From Tetradesmus obliquus (Eukaryota > Chlorophyta > Chlorophyceae > Sphaeropleales > Scenedesmaceae), in contig CP126195.1 in assembly GCA_030272155.1 (NCBI GenBank), forward strand, positions 6,059,001-6,123,000: a DNA stretch of 64,000 nucleotides. Direction: 5' to 3'. Position 1 is the first letter of the stretch. Each line of letters opens with the position of its first letter. Position numbers and translations under genes: made by a program. A model generated the notes under the pieces. The model was not told the origin of the DNA, did no database searches, and saw only the letters and a list, made by a program, of their open reading frames with translations. This document shows, in pieces, positions 13,613-26,800 of this stretch.

Positions 13613-14495
13613 CTGCTTGACCGGCAGCTAAGCCAGCAATCCGCAAAGTGCGCTGCCACATGCGCGCCTTGAATCTTTTGTTGCGTTGTGAGGCGGTTTT
13701 GTGTGGTAGGAGAGCATGCGCTTGTGTTGGTGTTGGTGATTGTTTATAAACTCAAGGCAGTAGGAGTTGTGAAGAGTTGGCCAGTACAACACTTGAGCAT
13801 TGGCTTGCCTGCTTGAGGGTTGTGTTCTGCATTGCTTGTGCTGTGGCAGCACTTCTGTTGTGGCATCCACCTTTACTCAATCCCAGCAGCTGAATGCAAT
13901 GCTCACTCGTGGCAGCTGGAGCAGCTGAATTCATTGACTTGTGTTGTCACTGGAGCTGGCCCCCTGTTGAGGGGTGCAGCGCTCAAGTTTTGCCCAGAAA
14001 GCCATGTGCCTTAGCTGCTCACGTGGCGAGGCTGTGTGGATCTGGCGCTCGCAGTGTTTGTTACGTGCTAATCGGGCAGCGTTGTTGCGGCAGCATTTGC
14101 TTCAAGCCGGCACATGTCTGGCAAAGCTTACCAGATGGAACATATAAGAAAAGTGGCTGCTGCACTACAAAGCGTGAGCGCAGACAGAGCTCTCCAGGTG
14201 ATTCTCCACCAGTGGCACTCTGCGAGCTAGTGTGTTAGCCATAAGAGTTCCAGCTGTGTGAGCTCATCTGTGCACACACTTGTGGCAGTGCTGCTACTAG
14301 CGCAAGTAGTACTGCTGCTGCGGCATGACAGTGAGGATGTTCTTTGGAGCATCAAACGACTGCTTTGATGCATAGGCATCTGTGGTTGGGCTGTTCAGCA
14401 CAAAGGCGTGCTCTGCTAGAGCTGGGGGTGAGTGGTTAGCATTTTTGCTCATGTTGTTGCCAGTCACACTTGCAGGTGGTGCACATGTGCGCAAG

Positions 14496-14496
<1 letters not shown>

Positions 14497-14541
<45 letters not shown>
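14497..14541. repeat. (CTG)n microsatellite, non-coding
   Basis: About 15 CTG units without interruption. Unlike most CTG/CAG tracts in this window, it lies outside any gene model. Confidence 0.9.
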
Positions 14542-14545
<4 letters not shown>

Positions 14546-15171
14546 CGGTGTGGCTGCTGTTGGTGCTGCAGCTGCTCCACACTTGCCCCTGTGTGGAAGG
14601 GCCTGGCTTTTTGGACATGCCGGTGTTTATTTTTACGAGGTCCGTACTGATGTGTGCGTTGGGGGTTTTGCCTCCTTCTTTATACTAGAGTGTGCTTGCC
14701 TGTCATGCAGCTCACCTCCACCTTCTGTGGTCAGCGAGGCTCGCACTCCTTTGCAATTGTGTTGTCTGGGGTGCGGAGGATATCTCAGCTGCTGCTGCTG
14801 CTGCTCAAAACCGGTGCTAGCAGGCAGTCAGGAGCAGCAAGGCTGGCGAGTCCCGTGGCATGCTTGGCAGACTCGCGCACCTGTGGTCTTGTAACTGTAT
14901 GCTGCATCGTTGGATAATGCGTGTCCTTGCAAACGCACATTCTTCTTGTGGCGGTTTTGTTGTGTTTCAGTGGTGGGCGGTGGTGAGCTGCTGGCGTCGG
15001 CTGCAGGCAGTGAACCACGGCTGCTGCTGGAGAGCCACAGCTAGCTAAGGTAGCAGCACTTCTGGCTGCGGGGCTAGACATCATGCTGGTTGATGCTGTG
15101 GTTATGGCGGATGCAGGCTGTGGGCAGCTGCATCTTGCATGAAGCATGACACAGCCAACCGTGTCATTGCT

Positions 15172-15214
15172 GTTGGGATGACTATGACGGCCAAAAGGTC
15201 ATAGTCATCCCAAC
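15172..15214. repeat. Perfect 17-bp inverted repeat with 9-nt loop
   Basis: Left arm GTTGGGATGACTATGAC (15172-15188), loop 15189-15197, right arm its exact reverse complement (15198-15214). It is isolated in non-coding DNA. It could be a small foldback element or a structured RNA. The stem is short for a microRNA precursor. Confidence 0.85.
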
Positions 15215-16125
15215 TGGCTGGCCGTGTGGGGCACACTGGCAGGGACCGCTTCATGCGCTAGCGCTGCACAGCGTGCAGCCACAGAGCAGGGGACAGAGCT
15301 GCAAGCAGGCAGGGCTGCTTGCTACCAGTTACCAGTTACCAAAGTAGGGCCGCAGGCCCACCCACGAAGGAGCCAGACAAGGCTCATGGGGTCCAACAAT
15401 CATCTTGCAAGTTTGCAACAACCCTGCCACCGCTGCGGCAGCCCTGCGGTGCCAGCCCTGCGGTGCGCAGCTGCTGGCATTCATTGTGCACCGGTTGGTT
15501 CAGGGGCTGTTCTGCAGTCTATTCCCTTTTGTTCGTGGGTGTGTTGATCTTCTGGCTGGAACAGAGCAGCGGTTCTGCCAGTTGAACCCATGGAGCCGCC
15601 ACATCGCTGTGATTTGTGGAAGGTACCCACCGGTGGGAAGTGTGGTGCACGCTTGTGCCTGATGCACGGGGTGTCGATTGCAAGACAGTGGTGTGCTGGC
15701 CTGGTGCATGCGTGTCTTGGCCTGTGTGCGTCCTGCACTCAGCATTACACGCTTTCCTGCGCTGTGCTAGCGCAGTTTGGGCTGTCCTTGAAATTACACT
15801 GAGGTTGCACCATGCCACTGGCCTCCCAGGACGCTGACTGGGCCATCCATGTACGCAGCAGATGTAACATTGAATCAATTTTGAAGCTGAGCTGTTGCTG
15901 CCCGCGGGATCCAAATATTATTACCTTGGGCTCTGAGATCTACACACTAAGGAACACACGCAACAGAACGTCAGTATTATCATCGCATGACATGCTTCCG
16001 GACACAGCCACACCGAGTCAGGGTGTTAGAGTAGCAGAGGAAGAAGTAGCAGAGTGCACAACGTCACGTACCACGGTGGTACGCATGTGGTACGTGGCGG
16101 TACGCATGTACACTGCGGGCGGCCC

Positions 16126-16126
<1 letters not shown>

Positions 16127-16158
<32 letters not shown>

Positions 16159-16168
16159 CCCCCCCCCC
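16127..16168. repeat. Poly-C tract of 42 nt
   Basis: The tract is 29 C, one T, then 12 C. It follows a locally repetitive GGTACGCATG stretch. It is strongly G-quadruplex-prone on the other strand. Confidence 0.95.
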
Positions 16169-16739
16169 AAATCCCGACAACGCAAGACGTGTGCAAGAGC
16201 CACAAACAGAAAACCAACATGAAATGAGCTTGGAAGCAGCTGTGTTCCTGCGCTGCAGGCACACCCCTCTAGGATGAGGGCGGTTTTAAGGGCTGCAGGC
16301 AGCTGCTGTCATACCGCTGCCAGCCAACTGTGTTGACATGTGGAAGGGTTACTTCGTGTGCATCATCAGCACACCGATCAAAATTGCACGATATGTTCTT
16401 TGCATGGTTCGTTGAATGCTTGCTCTGTGTTCCCCTGTCTATGCACCCCGCTGGACTGGGTGCATAATGCAGTGGCTGGCTGCGGGTGTTGACGCGGCGT
16501 CAATGACGCCCCTCAAATAACACCGGACCCGCAAGTACAACGGGCGACACGCCGTGCACGCTGTTGATTTAGTCCGGTAGTGTTTGTTTGAATGTATTGC
16601 ATGTTCTTTCAGGCTGTGCGTCTTCCTATCGGTCTCAGCGTTTATATTTCTCGTGTACGGTCCAACCCACAGAGCTATCCATGCTCTTTGTGCTGACGGC
16701 TCTGCCTTCCATCCCAATAGTACATTGCACTCAATAGCT

Positions 16740-19700
16740 ATGATATCAGCCACTCAAAGCTCCCAGCACTGGGCAGGATCCAGTGATGGTGCTGGTGCCA
16801 CCCGCCAGAAGCAGGCGTTCAGCGACAACGACGCAGACGCTCCTATTTACAGCACAGACGAGTTCAGGATGTAAGACGCTTCGCCTTGCATCGCACCCAT
16901 GTGACCAACTTGAGCAATGGAATATATCAAAGCTGTCCCATAAACTACTGACCCCCCAGCTCCTGCCTTGAACATTTTCGCAGGTATTGCTTCAAAGTTT
17001 TGCCATGCAGCAAGGTGCGTGGTCACTGAGCACATGCCACTTGATCGGCTGGCGACCTGTTGACGGGCGATTGCCGATTAAGTCACGCAGCTGCAGCTCC
17101 ACATCGTACGCATTCAATCAAAGCTTAAGCATCTGCATTGAATTGCACGCAGATGCACAGAGTTTGCGCAGCGTCGACCTGATCTGTCACCACGTGGTGG
17201 CACCAACAGCATCATGCAGTGCACCATCATATGATGAACATGCATGTTCAGTCACCTGCCAAGCAACGGCTGACTGCGCCACACAGCCAAGCAGGCAGTT
17301 TACCGGCTGACTGGATGCTTCATTCCTTATGCTTTGTACACCACTAGCTCTGTGCTTGTGTTGCTCAGCCGAAGCAAACGGCGCTGTTATAGCGAAGTTG
17401 GTCAACAGTGCTCGAGCTACCTTCGACTGTGGAGTGTGACTGCTGTGCTGCCCTGCATCTTGTTCCTGCAAGCAGCGCTTCAGCCACGACTGGGTCAGCT
17501 GCCCATTTGCACACCCTGGGGAGAGGGCGCTGCGGCGCTGCGTGCGCAGCAACAGCTATGGGCCAGCAGCATGCCCAGATGTGCAAAAGGACGGCAGCTG
17601 CCCACGCGGCGATGCCTGCAGCTTCACACACAACGTGTTCGAGTTCCACCTGCACCCGCAGAGGTAGGGCAGCAACCAGCACTGCCGGTAGTGAAGTTTT
17701 ACGCTGCAGGGCCATGCTGCAGATGCAATCTTGCTGCAGAACTGCACTGCAGTGCTGCTAGGCATGCATGCACCAGGGCAGCGGTTGGCGACAGTGAGCA
17801 TACCAGTATGGCTGCATGCACCAAAACATTGCTTGATCCACCTTGACAACAGCACTGATGCAACCAGCAGCTTTAGATGGTGAACAGCATGAGTAACTAT
17901 TTGATGCTTCCCTGTAAGGCGCTCAAATTCGCGCTGCCCTTCTGTGCATGTGCTCAGGTACCGCACGCAGTGGTGCCATGATGGCAGCAAGTGCACCCGC
18001 AAGATCTGCTTCTTCGCACATTCCCTCGAGGTGCGCATTGATGACACAGGAGTATGACAAAGTAACATGATGAAAACGGGTAACAACCTGTTTGAATCTC
18101 TGACAGCATCTGCTCACTTCATCAATGGCATTGTTTGTCCCCACACCAGCTGCTGCACAAGTCTAATACCCATAGCAGCATGCTATACCTGCTATGTTTG
18201 TTGCTACATGAATACTGGTGGCCGCCATGCATCGCATCCACGCTGCTGCACCTACTATGAGCCCGCCATGGCCAGCGTAAGCCCCGCATTGCTGTTGTCA
18301 CTTGGCATGCATCAATAACCGTCATTTCCTGTGGTTGCATTTTTGCCTGCCTGCAGGAGCTGCGGGTACCTGCAGGGACTGTGACAGACGCAGCAGCCAT
18401 GCAGCAGCAGAAGCAGCAGCAAGCAGGCTTTGGAGAGGCAGGCGGCAGCCCCACGGCAAGCAGCAGCAGCAGCAGCAGCCTGGCCAACTGCACCATCTGC
18501 CTTCCAGACGCCCTGTTTGCCGGTGCAGTCTTGCAGGACGGCACTTGCAGCAGCCCTGCGAATGTTGCACACGTCAGCACAGCTGCTGGCAGTGGCAGCC
18601 TTGGATGCATTTACACAGACAGCAGGCAGCTGCTAGCTGCCGTGCATGCATCGGGCCACCCTGCAGTGAGCAGCAGCAGCAGCATGGGCAGCTGGAACAG
18701 CAACAGCTGCAGCTGGGACAGAGCGTCACTGGCCAACTGTGCTGCAAGCGCAATCACGGGCTACTCAGCTGCTGCAGCGGCATGGCCCGCAAGCTCAGCT
18801 TTGCTGCATGCTAGCAACCCCAGCAGCCTGCACATGCAGCAGCAGATGCAGCAGCAGCAGCTGACGCTGCAGCAGCTTGTAGAGCAGCAGCAGCAGCAGC
18901 AGCAGCGAGGTATGCTGACGGGCTGCAGCAGTGACGCTGCTGCCGCGCTGCAGTGGCTTGCAGGACAGTCAGGAGCCCCAGCCCCAGCAGCAGCTGCAGC
19001 GGCCTATTCGGCATCAGCCAGCGGCCTTGCTGACTCAGCTCAGCTGTCACTGCTGCTAGAGGGCACCATGCGCCAGCTGCAGGCTCAGCTGTCGCTCGAT
19101 TCAAACACTGTTACAATCGCACCAGCAAGCCACCCTCCCTTGCGAGGTGGCAGCGGCTGCAGCAGCATTGACATGAACAGCCTGCTTGCTGAACAAGCGT
19201 TGCTTGCAGGACAGCCAAGCTTATCAACACTGCCGCATGCGCAGCAGCAGCTGATGTGCAGTGCTGGCATGCCGCAGTTTGACTATGGTTTGACTGCTGC
19301 TGGCATGCGCAGCGGCCACATGCATGGTGCTGCTGGCATGGCTGGCCACATGACTGTTGTTGGGTCTGCTTGGATGGCCCCGGTGCTTGCATGTACTGGT
19401 GCTGCTGGCAGTGAGGCAGCAAGTGGCATCAATACTGGCATGGCTGGGGTTCCAGTAGCTGCATGGCCTTGCGCGTTACAAGGTAGGTGAACAGTGGTTG
19501 TGTGTGGGTGCCAATCATCATCGCTGATGGTATGAGCCACCCAAGGATGAGGAATACTGTCAGACATTGTGCTTGAATGAGATGAGCACTTGCTGCACCT
19601 TGTGTACGTTGGGTTGTGAGATTATTACTCATATCTGAATGTGTGAAGGCGTCATTATCTCGGTAAGGTTCAGGGTCTGCGCCTGCTGCGTGTTGACGCT

Positions 19701-19783
19701 GTGCTCTTTTGTTGTTGTTATGATACTTCACTTGTGGTATGCTTGCAGCTCCTGGTCAGCCAGATCTGCTCACATTTGAATAG
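16740..19783 (+). CDS. Tandem CCCH zinc-finger protein, plant RR-TZF type
   Basis: Exons: 16740-16870, 16984-17014, 17476-17663, 17958-18030, 18357-19482, 19749-19783; 1584 nt, 527 residues. The plant hallmark YSTDEFRM is followed by an Arg-rich segment with SHDWVSCPFAHPGE, then a C-X8-C-X5-C-X3-H finger, an exact 16-residue spacer and a C-X5-C-X4-C-X3-H finger (about residues 87-136). This is the plant TZF signature. Proteins of this class bind AU-rich mRNA elements and work in P-bodies and stress granules during stress or hormone responses. After the fingers comes about 380 residues rich in Gln, Ser and Ala, probably disordered. The 31-nt exon 2 and the zinc-finger exons are firm. The start (first Met of the exon) and the 35-nt last exon are weaker: the last was chosen because it restores phase and gives an early stop. 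Confidence 0.85.
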
Positions 19784-19927
19784 TCCAAGCACACATTCCT
19801 GTAGAGCTCCACCTGGGCTCCAGATGCATGCAGAACACCTTGTTCTTGCTACCAGCAGCAGCCTGAGCTTGCGTGTTGATGTGCTGGCACGTTACCTCCA
19901 TCACACAGTAGGCATACTTTGGTAAGA

Positions 19928-19961
19928 GCTGTTTCAGTGTTGAATACAGCACTGAAACAGC
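19928..19961. repeat. 15-bp inverted repeat with 4-nt loop
   Basis: GCTGTTTCAGTGTTG (19928-19942) faces CAGCACTGAAACAGC (19947-19961) across AATA. Fourteen Watson-Crick pairs and one G-U pair form in RNA. It lies about 145 bp past the proposed stop of the CCCH gene and could be a 3'-end structure. Confidence 0.8.
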
Positions 19962-22080
19962 CCTCATTCTTATCGCTGCTTGAACTGCAGCGTCAACTGA
20001 GCTGGCTGCAACTCTTGCCCTGGTTGTGATGTGGTTCACAGTCGACCGGAGGACTGGTTGCGCGCAGGGTGCTTGCAGCGGCATGCACAACCATGCTCCT
20101 GAGTGCAGCCTTTGCTTTGAAACTGTGACTGCACCCTTGCACACTACAGCCTGGTATTCCAGCATTGTTGATGGCTTTTCACGCAGAGCACCTTCTTGCG
20201 TGGTCAGCCGTGGCCAGTGCTTGCAGGAGGACTGTGCGTGGCTTGCCCTGGATTCTGCAGCAGCGCTGTGGCCTGCATGTGACTACCATCACTGCATTAG
20301 CTGTTGCTACCCTGCTTGAACTGCAGCGTGGCAACAGCTTATAGATCTTCTGTGTGCCGTGCAAGCGTTGCAGTAGTATCTGTGTCAGTCGGGGTCTGTG
20401 CCATCAGCAGCGGCATGCAGTCAATGTCGGTTCGGCACCCTCTGAGCATGAAACTGCACGCTGGCGAGTGCGAGTGCTTGGCACCCCACAGCATGCTATG
20501 CCTGCACTGTTTCAAGAACTGTGCATGCACACCGCAGCATTTGCAGTGCTATTCTTCCTTGCGACTCTGCAACGCGGGGGTTTGCTTGCATCCGAGACAA
20601 TGCCTTGCTGCTGCAGCTTCGCGGCTTCGCTTGGGCTTGCTGCTGCAACATGTTTTGCTGTCCAATCATTTTCCTGTGTACGACTTGATGGTAATCTCAG
20701 CTGCTTCCTTTGCTGTGAGTTCAGCAGAATCTAGGCGTGTGCCCTGCCTGTGGGTGTATGCTTGAGTACGTGGATGTCTGCATTCGTGGTTGGCTGCATG
20801 CATAGGTTGACATTTTGTGCCAGGGAGCATGCCGGTGTCATGCCATGGCATTCCATTGCGTTTTGGTGAACCACATGCAACGCAAGTGCTTGACGCGCCA
20901 GCGTGATACGTGGGTGATGCTGGTGCTTTGCATGTGAATCTGCACTTGTGGCGGCTTGGATTTTGTGTTGTGCACTGCCGTACTGCACATCATCGTGGCG
21001 CAGTTGAGCTACGCGCCATGTAATGATGCGGTGCACAGCTCTTAATGCTGTTGGCTTTGCTGCTTTAGGCCCCAGCCGACGCCAGACTGCCGTCCTGCTG
21101 TGCGGCCTACAGCATTGCAACTGTTACTAACTTAGTACTGCGCGTTTGAATGCCCAGCACCAGCTGCATCTGCTGCTAGTATGCGTCTGTGTGCAGATGC
21201 TGACACTTCTGCGCACGCCATTCATTGTGATCTACCCTTGAGGAACAGTGGCAGCTGCCGCTCAGGATACGTTTAATGGCTTCCTGAAAAACAGCGGCAG
21301 CTGCGGCTTGAAAAAAGAATAATTCTCATTCAATTTGTTCCTGAAGCTTGGCTTTTTTCATTTGAAGCATGGTGCCTTGCATGGGTTTGAGTGTGGCGCT
21401 GTTGGCTGCCAGCTTCATGCAGATTGTGTGACTGTTACACCGCGCAAAAATCGCGTGTATGCAGATGCCATGGTACCACTGCTGCCTGCCGTTGGCTGGG
21501 TTGTATCGGCTGCTACAGCTATGATTTAGTGCTGTATGTATTTATCCTGAGCTGCGCTGTGTCGGCTGCTACACCTATGGCATATGACACGGTTCTACTG
21601 TGGTTATTGTGGGCTGGGCTGTGTTGGCTGTTATGCCATCTGTGGGTTGGATTGCAGCAGGGTTTGTGGTTTGCGCTCCTGGCTCAGCAGTTCAAGGCAC
21701 AACTTACACAAACACCTGAGGCACTGCCTAGCAGTGCTAGGGTGTGGTGCCCACTCTGCACGCAGGCACGATCAGCACCCGCGCAACACCGTTGTGTCGG
21801 TGCTGTGGGCTTGCTTGCAGGTTCCTTTGTTGAATGCATGACATGTTGTGACTGTGCCGGCAACTGGCCAGCAATTGCAGTTTGTATCCAGTGTCACGCG
21901 CATAGCTGCCCATGTGACGTAATGCATGCTTGATGCCGAGGTTACATGTTGTGCTCAGGTCACGCCGCAGGTCATTTGCGCTTTGGAGGTTTGGGCGGAA
22001 GGGGTGGCGCAATTGCACTTTGCAGTCCGCCAGGGCTCGTTTGTTTGAAGCTATTGCTCTGTGTATGCTTCATGGACCAC

Positions 22081-22200
22081 TGGGACATGCATCTCTGGCA
22101 CAGGCAGCATCTTTTTGGGCTACTGGGACATGCATCTCCGGCACAGGCAGTATCTTTATGGGCTGCTGGGACATGCATCTCCGGCACAGGCAGCATATTG
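22081..22200. repeat. 43-bp tandem repeat, nearly three copies
   Basis: Copies start at 22081, 22124 and 22167 and share TGGGACATGCATCTC and GGCACAGGCAG. No gene model crosses it. Confidence 0.9.
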
Positions 22201-23857
22201 ATGCGAGATTGGTTGTCTGCATGGAATCTCCAGCAAATTTTGCTGTAGCAGTGGCGAGCGTGTCGGTTGTTGACGCCATCTGTGCTGGTTTGTGAGTCAA
22301 CCAGGGTGGTTGATGGCCATCCTTACACCAGCGTTGCTTTTGTGTCTTAATTTGCTTTGCTAGTGTGTGCTTATGCAATCACTACTACCCCCCATGAGCG
22401 GATTAGCGGCTCGCTGGGCTAGTGCCTGGGGCGGGTTCAGTCCCGAAAGTGTATTGTATTGTATTGCAATAACGGCTGGATGTTGCACAGTAACCCTTTG
22501 GCGTGTCTGCAGATATGCAGACGCGTCTGGGCAATTTGCAATGCGGTGTTTTACCTTTTCAGGCAAGCTGTGGTGCTGTGTGAAGGGTTGAGGGTGTGAT
22601 ATTGGTGATTGAATCCCTGTGGTTTTCTCCTCATTAATGGTCGTGTGTACAGCCCTTGCGTGGTTTGCAGCGCGACTGGGCACCAACCAACGGCGGGTGA
22701 ACTGGTGACAGGGAGATAGCAAGGAGCTGCATGTGGCAATGGCCAAATGCTCTGATGTCGTCCACCATGCCCTGATTACTGCCTTATCGTTGTTCATGTA
22801 TATTGTGACGGGTGAATCTTCCCTCACAGTGTGGTATGCATGCCCATTGCCTGATCATGGCCCATTGGAACAGTAACACGGCAAAACAGTGTACAACAGC
22901 AGAGTACAAGCCGATCAAACGTGCTTTGGAGCAAATGATAAAATGAGTATGGAGGCTGTATCTCACTGGTATGCACCAGATGGATGTGGTACATCTGCAG
23001 CCAGGTGCAGCAGCATGCAGCAGTGAACAGCACAGTCTGGCAGTTGCCTGCCAGCTGCTGACTCAGCACATGTCGGACATCTCCATGGCTTGTGTCTGCA
23101 CCTTGTTCGCTGTGTATGTTGATTCAGATGTTGCTGCCGCAATCATATGCTTAAAAACGGCATTAGCCAATGATGACCAACAGCACTGCGTTTTGCTCAA
23201 AAAGAGCTCGACATTCGAGTGGTCAACTGCCTAGGGTTTCGCACTTTTCAGGATGGCAGGTCGCCGCACAACGTTTGATATAGTTCAACCATTTATGCTT
23301 CAGAGATTTAAATTTTGCTACTGTTGAACATGCCGCCACTAGGCTAGCGGTGGTTGCAGGCAACCGAGCATCACAGCGGACTGCTGCTCAGCGTCTCGAT
23401 TTCAAGCCACTGCACGATGGCTGCTAATGATTCCTCCAATGAAAAAGTTCGAGACCATGAAGAACAACATCTAGTGTCAGCCTGCAACACCGTACTGGTA
23501 CTGCCTAAGTAGCAGCAGCACCACCACCTCAGCAGGCACTAGCATTGGCATTTGGCTCACAGCCATCGGTATGCTGCTGCAGGAACTAGTCGGAGTGAAA
23601 AAATGTGTTGCAAAGGATGAGGACGTGCAGGCCTTATCTGCAAGGTGGGCATATGGCATGCAGCAGAACAGCGTATACATAGCGACTGGCATGCCTAGGC
23701 AGCTGCAGGTGACCCATGCCACTGCAGGTGTTGCAAGCGCTTGCAGCAGCCTTAACAGCACCTGATATGCATCAACCAGCTGTGTAGCACCGCGTTACAT
23801 GCAACCAATGCTCAAAACAAGCAACTTCCACATGTTGGTCTGCTTCTTTCCTGCCAG

Positions 23858-26800
23858 GGCCTGCCTCTTTGTTGCTGCAGCAGAAGTGCTACTCCAGCAG
23901 CGGCTCAGCAGGGTGCAGCGATGTGCACAAAACACTGCACAGCGTGCGTTCAACTGTGAACAGGTGGTGAGCACACCTGCAGGGCAGCAGCTCTCTTTTG
24001 GTGGCTTTGGTATTGCGCAGCCACCACTTCTTGCAGGAATGACGCTGCTCACTGCAACATAGCCTTGCCTGCGTTTCTTGTTGAGCAACAGCGCGCGGGT
24101 TGCAGCAGCTTCATACCAGTCAGCTCATGCACAGTTGACCTCATCGAGCAGTAGGAAACCCATGCAAAGCACACCCTGTCATTCCTGCTGTTGCACTGCC
24201 CTGCACGTGCCCTGGCCGGTTGCTGCTGTTTGCTGTGTGCAGCTGTCTGCGCTTTCGGCTGCGCTTCCTGGAGTGGACCTGTCACATATTGCACCAGATG
24301 CTGTGGCGGCCGGAGACATGCAGCACGTTGGAAGCCTGCTGCAACTGCTGGCAGAGCTCAGCCGCATGCCAGAAGGTAGGCACACTGCGCACTAGGCTTG
24401 CAAGCTTCATATGTGTCACTGCAACCGTTGGTAACCAACATGTCACATTTGCAGGAAACACAGAACACAGGTCAGGCAGCTGCATGGGCTACTGCACACC
24501 ATGCAGCAGCCGCATGCCAAGGGGTGGGCCATATACATGTTTCTCTGCCTCTGTTGCTGCTTTCCCCTGCAGCGTTTGACCATTCTGCAGCAACTCAGCA
24601 GGAGGAGCAGCAGCAGTGCAGCAAAGGGCCACCTGCTGGTAAAAGGAAAAAGTCCCCTGCCTGCCGCAGTAGCAGTCAATGCAACAGCAGTCACAGTTTA
24701 CAAGTGCAAAGCAATCCCAGGAGTGCAGCATCATCCGCACATGTCAGGCCACCCAGCAGCCACAAGGCCGCTGCTGTTGGTGAAAAGCACACGGCAGCAC
24801 AGCGGCCGGCAGCAACACAGCAGTGGCAGTGTTGCCCAGGCAATACGAACAAACCAAGCAGTTCGTTGTGCAGCCTAAATGAGGACCAGTTGCAGTCGAT
24901 GTGCATGCAGCCTGCAATGAATCTGGGGGGAGCAGCAGCAGCAGCTGAGCAGTGTTGCCCAGCTGCAGGAATCGTAGACACACACCAAGCGTTGCAGCAG
25001 CTGCAGCATGCCTTGAGCAGCGCAGGGCGGCTTCTGCAGCAGCACAGCCAAGAGGGTGGCGACTGCTGCACTGACGCTGCAGCAGCTGTCCCTGCTGAGG
25101 GGGCTACAGCAGCTGTCGGTCAGCATCAACAGCAAGGCCCAGGCCACTTGGAGCAGCTATCACTGCCATGTGACATGCAAGGTGTGGCTCTTGCACTGGA
25201 TGAGATGCAGGCAGCAAACGCGCAGCTGCAGCGGCTAGAGCAGCACCTGCAACTGGACCAGCATGAGCCTGCTGACCTGCAGCAGCTGCAGATGTGTGGT
25301 CTTGATGCAGCTGTGCAGGCGCAGTTGTGTCTGCAGCAGGAGCTGCACCTTGGAGAGCAGCTGAAGCGGCAACATCTTGGCGGAGCGTTGCTTGCTGCCT
25401 CGGCAGATGCAGCCAACTGCAGTGTTCACTGCACTGAGGTGTCTCCACATACAAGTGGATCAGCAGCAGCACCAGTGGAACAGATGGGAGCTGCAGGTAC
25501 AAGTACATCTGCAATGCTGCCAGAGCTTGAAGGCAAGAGCAGCAGCAGCCACGCGCGGCTGTTGCACCTGCACAAGGTTACACAGGCATTGCTGGCAGGA
25601 GTGCAGGAGCAGCAGCAAGCACTGCAGCTGCAGCAGCAGGAGGCAGTGCAGCTCTGCCAGCAAGCAGAAGCTGCTGCAGCAGCAGCTGCAGCAGGGACTG
25701 CTGCTGGCAAATCCAGCAGCAGGTCTGGTGCCGCTGCGAGTCAGCTGCAAGCGGCTGAGCAGCAGCGATCAGCAGTTCATGCATCTGTGCAGCAGATCAA
25801 TGCCATGGCGCTGCAGCTGCAGGCAACAGAGCAGCAGCTGCTTGAGCAGCAGCGCCAGATCCTTATGCGCTGCAGTGAGCTGGCATCAGCTACAGCAGCT
25901 CAGCAGCAACAGCCACCGCAGCAGGAAACTGGATCAAGTCATTCGCATTTGTCACAAGAGGTCATCCACATTTGCTCTGCACACCAGCTGCAGCAGCCGG
26001 CAGCAGGTAGTGCAGCAAACTGTACTACAGCCAGCATTGTGCACCCAGTGGAGAACCACAAGCGCAGCAGCTGCATAGCAGGCAGCTCACATAAACAGCA
26101 GGCAGCCGCTTCAGAGCGGCTGCGGGCGCAGAAGCCAGCGCGGCAAGGTTGCGGCACCGGCCAGCACACTGCCTCGCCATGCAGGCCTAGGTCGGCACCC
26201 CAGCAGCTGCATCGGTGCAGCACAAGCACCAGCAGGCGTAGCAGCAATGGAGCAGTACGGCGCGCAGCAGCAGCAGCAGGTCACTTGATGCCAGCTGGGA
26301 CCAAGGCAGCAACAGGACCTTGCACAGGCAGGTCTGCAGCCGCAGCAGCAGCAGCAGCAGAGCAGCGCAAGGTGCGGCGGCCTGCAGCCAAGCTGCCCAC
26401 TGGCAGAGCTGCGCACAAGCATGAGGTGCTCTTGGTGGCAGTGCCGGATGCTGCTGCTGTTCCAGCCTTGCACCACCTTGACGCTGCTGGCACGCCTAGC
26501 AGCGACGGCAGCGACAGCAGCTGGGCTGGCAGCAGCAGAGCTTGGGATGAGGCTGCTGCCGATGCAGTGCCTTCAAGGTGAGACAGCAGCTGCGCACTAT
26601 CAGGACTGCAACTTGCATGTGACATGTGGCCGACTCTAAAAGTTCAACATTGCACAGCGCCGTTTGATTGCATGCTTGCAATGCACTGTTGGTATGGGCA
26701 CGGCCATAAAGCCAGGCTGAAGATTCCTCTCTATATTTGAGCCTCTATCTGAGGCTTGCACTGCTCTGTGTGCCTGCAGGAACCCTAGCCCGATGCGCCA

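Larger units (their letters stand above)
13613..16739. other. Intergenic region; no gene recognised
   Basis: This 3.1-kb stretch separates the second ankyrin-RING gene from the CCCH gene. It contains a (CTG)n tract at 14497-14541, a perfect 17-bp hairpin at 15172-15214 and a 42-nt poly-C tract at 16127-16168. Open frames across the CTG tract are simple-repeat products. The right part may include the promoter and 5' UTR of the CCCH gene. Confidence 0.5.
19784..23857. other. Region without a resolved gene; may hold first exon(s) of the next gene
   Basis: The next gene needs at least one upstream exon ending in phase 2 to encode the start of its CH domain, and that exon should lie here. I could not place it. 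Otherwise I see only a strong hairpin at 19928-19961 and a 43-bp tandem repeat at 22081-22200. Confidence 0.4.

Noticed and set aside
14382..14894. Ala- or Leu-rich protein across the CTG tract
   Set aside because: The open frames on both strands are products of the CTG repeat. There are no splice sites or conserved flanks.
15172..15214. MicroRNA precursor
   Set aside because: A 17-bp stem is shorter than the usual mature small RNA plus duplex context, so this is not claimed without small-RNA data.
22420..22460. tRNA gene suggested by GGGTTCAGTCCCG
   Set aside because: There is no matching acceptor or anticodon stem, and A-box-like sequence is too close to the B box.
19483..24242. One giant gene joining the CCCH protein to the coiled-coil protein
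   Set aside because: The CCCH exon ends in phase 1 while the next firm exons start in phase 2 or 0. A short in-phase last exon at 19749 ends the CCCH gene more simply.
24501..24878. Alternative frames overlapping the coiled-coil gene
   Set aside because: Poly-Ser/Cys shadows of CAG-rich coding sequence; the chosen frame has long uninterrupted Gln/Ala helices and matching splice phases.
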